Shown here piece by piece: positions 63,227-64,000 of a stretch of 64,000 bases of DNA. Source of the stretch: Candidatus Rickettsiella isopodorum (GTDB taxonomy: Bacteria > Pseudomonadota > Gammaproteobacteria > Diplorickettsiales > Diplorickettsiaceae); assembly GCF_001881495.1 (NCBI RefSeq), contig NZ_LUKY01000029.1, positions 23,814 to 87,813 on the forward strand, in the 5' to 3' direction. Under the pieces are notes generated by a model. That model saw nothing but the letters and a program-made list of their open reading frames with translations. It did not search any database and was not told the DNA's origin. Each line of letters starts with the position of its first letter. Position 1 is the stretch's first letter. Made by a program: the position numbers and the translations under genes.

Positions 63227-64000
63227 ATGCCAAATAAAAAAAACATAAAAAAAAATAAATTAATTACAGGACTTGAAAAAAATATTTCAGAAAATGAATC
63301 AATTAATCAATGGCGAGAGGAGAACAAGCTTCCAACTCAAAGTTCTCTTGATGCAGGGAAGGTGATTAATACAGGAAATTTATCACATTGGCAAATTCCG
63401 TCGGTACCTTGTTCTTCTAATCTTAAACATGAAGCTTCTGTTTCCCTGTCTCCCCGCTCTCCTAATCCTAAACGGCATTTAAAACCTAAAAAACCTGCAA
63501 TATCAACAACTCCTCCTGGATATATTCGCTTACCTAATCCTAACCGTCATTTAAAACCTAAAAAACCTCCACTACCAACGGATAAAATTTCTGAAATGTT
63601 GCAATCAATGAAGCTAAAAGTGCGCAACGAGACTCAAAATCTAAGCACTCGCGATTGTTTTACACTTAACCCTACATTTTCCAAATCTTTTTCTACTTCT
63701 GCGACACAGCAAAATTTTGATAGCTCCCTTCCCAATTTTTCTTATGGACATGATAACTCATTAGCTCAAGCAGAGTCTAAATCTACTTTTCCTGTTGCAA
63801 ATTATTCTGAAGAATCTGAATTTGGGGAACCGGCTGAACTTGGATATCCATCGTATGTCTTCGTAAAACAAAAAGGACATACGGATACGGGAGCGGAATC
63901 TAAATTTGGGGAACCGGAATCTTATAATGATGAACAAGAAGAGTATTTTGAAAACCCAGAGTATGTTCCTTATGAGGAAAGGGATAATAATCCTTCTGGG
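63227..64000 (+). CDS. 5' part of a proline-rich, disordered protein (runs off the window)
   Basis: An open frame of 258 codons from an ATG at 63227 to the window edge without a stop. I recognise no family. The product starts with a Lys/Asn-rich segment (MPNKKNIKKNKL), then is rich in Pro, Ser, Asn and Glu with almost no hydrophobic stretches, so it should be disordered. A 24-residue unit containing PNPxRHLKPKKP occurs twice (about 79-114), and ESEFGEPAEL / ESKFGEPES is a second short duplication. The visible end carries closely spaced tyrosines (EEYFENPEYVPYEE, about 238-251). No signal peptide. A decent promoter lies upstream. It may be a secreted effector or scaffold, but the evidence is composition only. 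Confidence 0.7.
   Translation, partial: MPNKKNIKKNKLITGLEKNISENESINQWREENKLPTQSSLDAGKVINTGNLSHWQIPSVPCSSNLKHEASVSLSPRSPNPKRHLKPKKPAISTTPPGYIRLPNPNRHLKPKKPPLPTDKISEMLQSMKLKVRNETQNLSTRDCFTLNPTFSKSFSTSATQQNFDSSLPNFSYGHDNSLAQAESKSTFPVANYSEESEFGEPAELGYPSYVFVKQKGHTDTGAESKFGEPESYNDEQEEYFENPEYVPYEERDNNPSG
63461..63568 (+). repeat. Two-copy 36-base direct repeat inside the right-edge gene
   Basis: Copies at 63461-63496 and 63533-63568 differ at two bases and are 72 bases apart, exactly 24 codons, so the reading frame is kept. They encode PNPKRHLKPKKP and PNPNRHLKPKKP. Confidence 0.85.

Noticed and set aside
63461..63568. Repeat pair as a CRISPR fragment
   Set aside because: Only two copies, spaced to keep the reading frame and coding for the same peptide; it is an internal gene duplication.

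Overview
The window is A+T-rich, densely coding chromosome of a gammaproteobacterium. Its gene set (a Mip-type FKBP, leucine dehydrogenase next to a PdhA-PdhB-PdhC cluster, CcaA-type tRNA nucleotidyltransferase, peroxiredoxin ending in LCPCNW, giant eukaryote-like proteins) points to Legionellales. The combination of low GC and a toxin-like giant protein with a latrotoxin-CTD-like tail suggests the Rickettsiella/Diplorickettsia side of the Coxiellaceae, i.e. an intracellular, arthropod-associated bacterium. This placement is inference from protein resemblance, not from a search.

Layout. 1-2.6 kb: rpsT and mrdA (PBP2 with an acidic tail) on the minus strand. 2.8-4.1 kb: hemL. 4.2-7.9 kb: an unrecognised 1236-residue helical protein. 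7.9-10.6 kb: a pair of secreted M16 peptidase-like genes. 10.9-13.8 kb: xseB-ispA, a peroxiredoxin and msrB-msrA (isoprenoid and oxidative-stress genes). 13.9-18.3 kb: an alpha/beta hydrolase and a methyltransferase on the minus strand, then cytidine deaminase and a soluble hybrid kinase on the plus strand. 18.5-25.7 kb: one 2423-residue minus-strand gene. 26.1 kb: tRNA-Thr(CGT). 26.5-37.1 kb: pilA, ileS-lspA-permease-SLT, waaC, priA, sdaA. 37.2-44 kb: pssA, mutS, folB, gloB, thioesterase and psd on the minus strand, with a PH-domain gene on the plus strand. 44-49.7 kb: a flavin monooxygenase, a secreted glycoside-hydrolase-like protein and a 643-residue membrane protein of unknown role. 49.9-56.4 kb: cca, leucine dehydrogenase, a 2-oxoacid dehydrogenase (E1a, E1b, E2) and rsmA. 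56.4-57.6 kb: csbD-like and mip. 57.7-63.0 kb: mnmG and mfd. 63.2 kb to the end: the 5' part of a proline-rich, low-complexity protein.

How the genes fit together. Most of the window is housekeeping: translation and tRNA maturation (rpsT, ileS, cca, mnmG, rsmA, tRNA-Thr), DNA repair and replication restart (mutS, mfd, priA, xseB), envelope (mrdA, waaC, lspA, ispA), phosphatidylethanolamine synthesis (pssA then psd) and amino-acid-based carbon entry (leucine dehydrogenase, 2-oxoacid dehydrogenase, serine deaminase, permease). Scattered among these are accessory genes with host-interaction character: the 2423-, 1236- and 643-residue proteins, the secreted glycoside-hydrolase-like protein and the truncated gene at the right edge.

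The most interesting object is the 2423-residue protein. From N to C terminus it shows a clan CE (Ulp1/deubiquitinase-like) cysteine protease triad, an NB-ARC/STAND ATPase module, glycine-rich hydrophobic segments followed by beta-rich repeats reminiscent of large pore-forming toxins, a furin-like RRKRQ site, and a basic tail with a latrotoxin-CTD-like motif. A second unexplained signal is a near-identical promoter-like sequence that appears twice, upstream of csbD and between folB and mutS.
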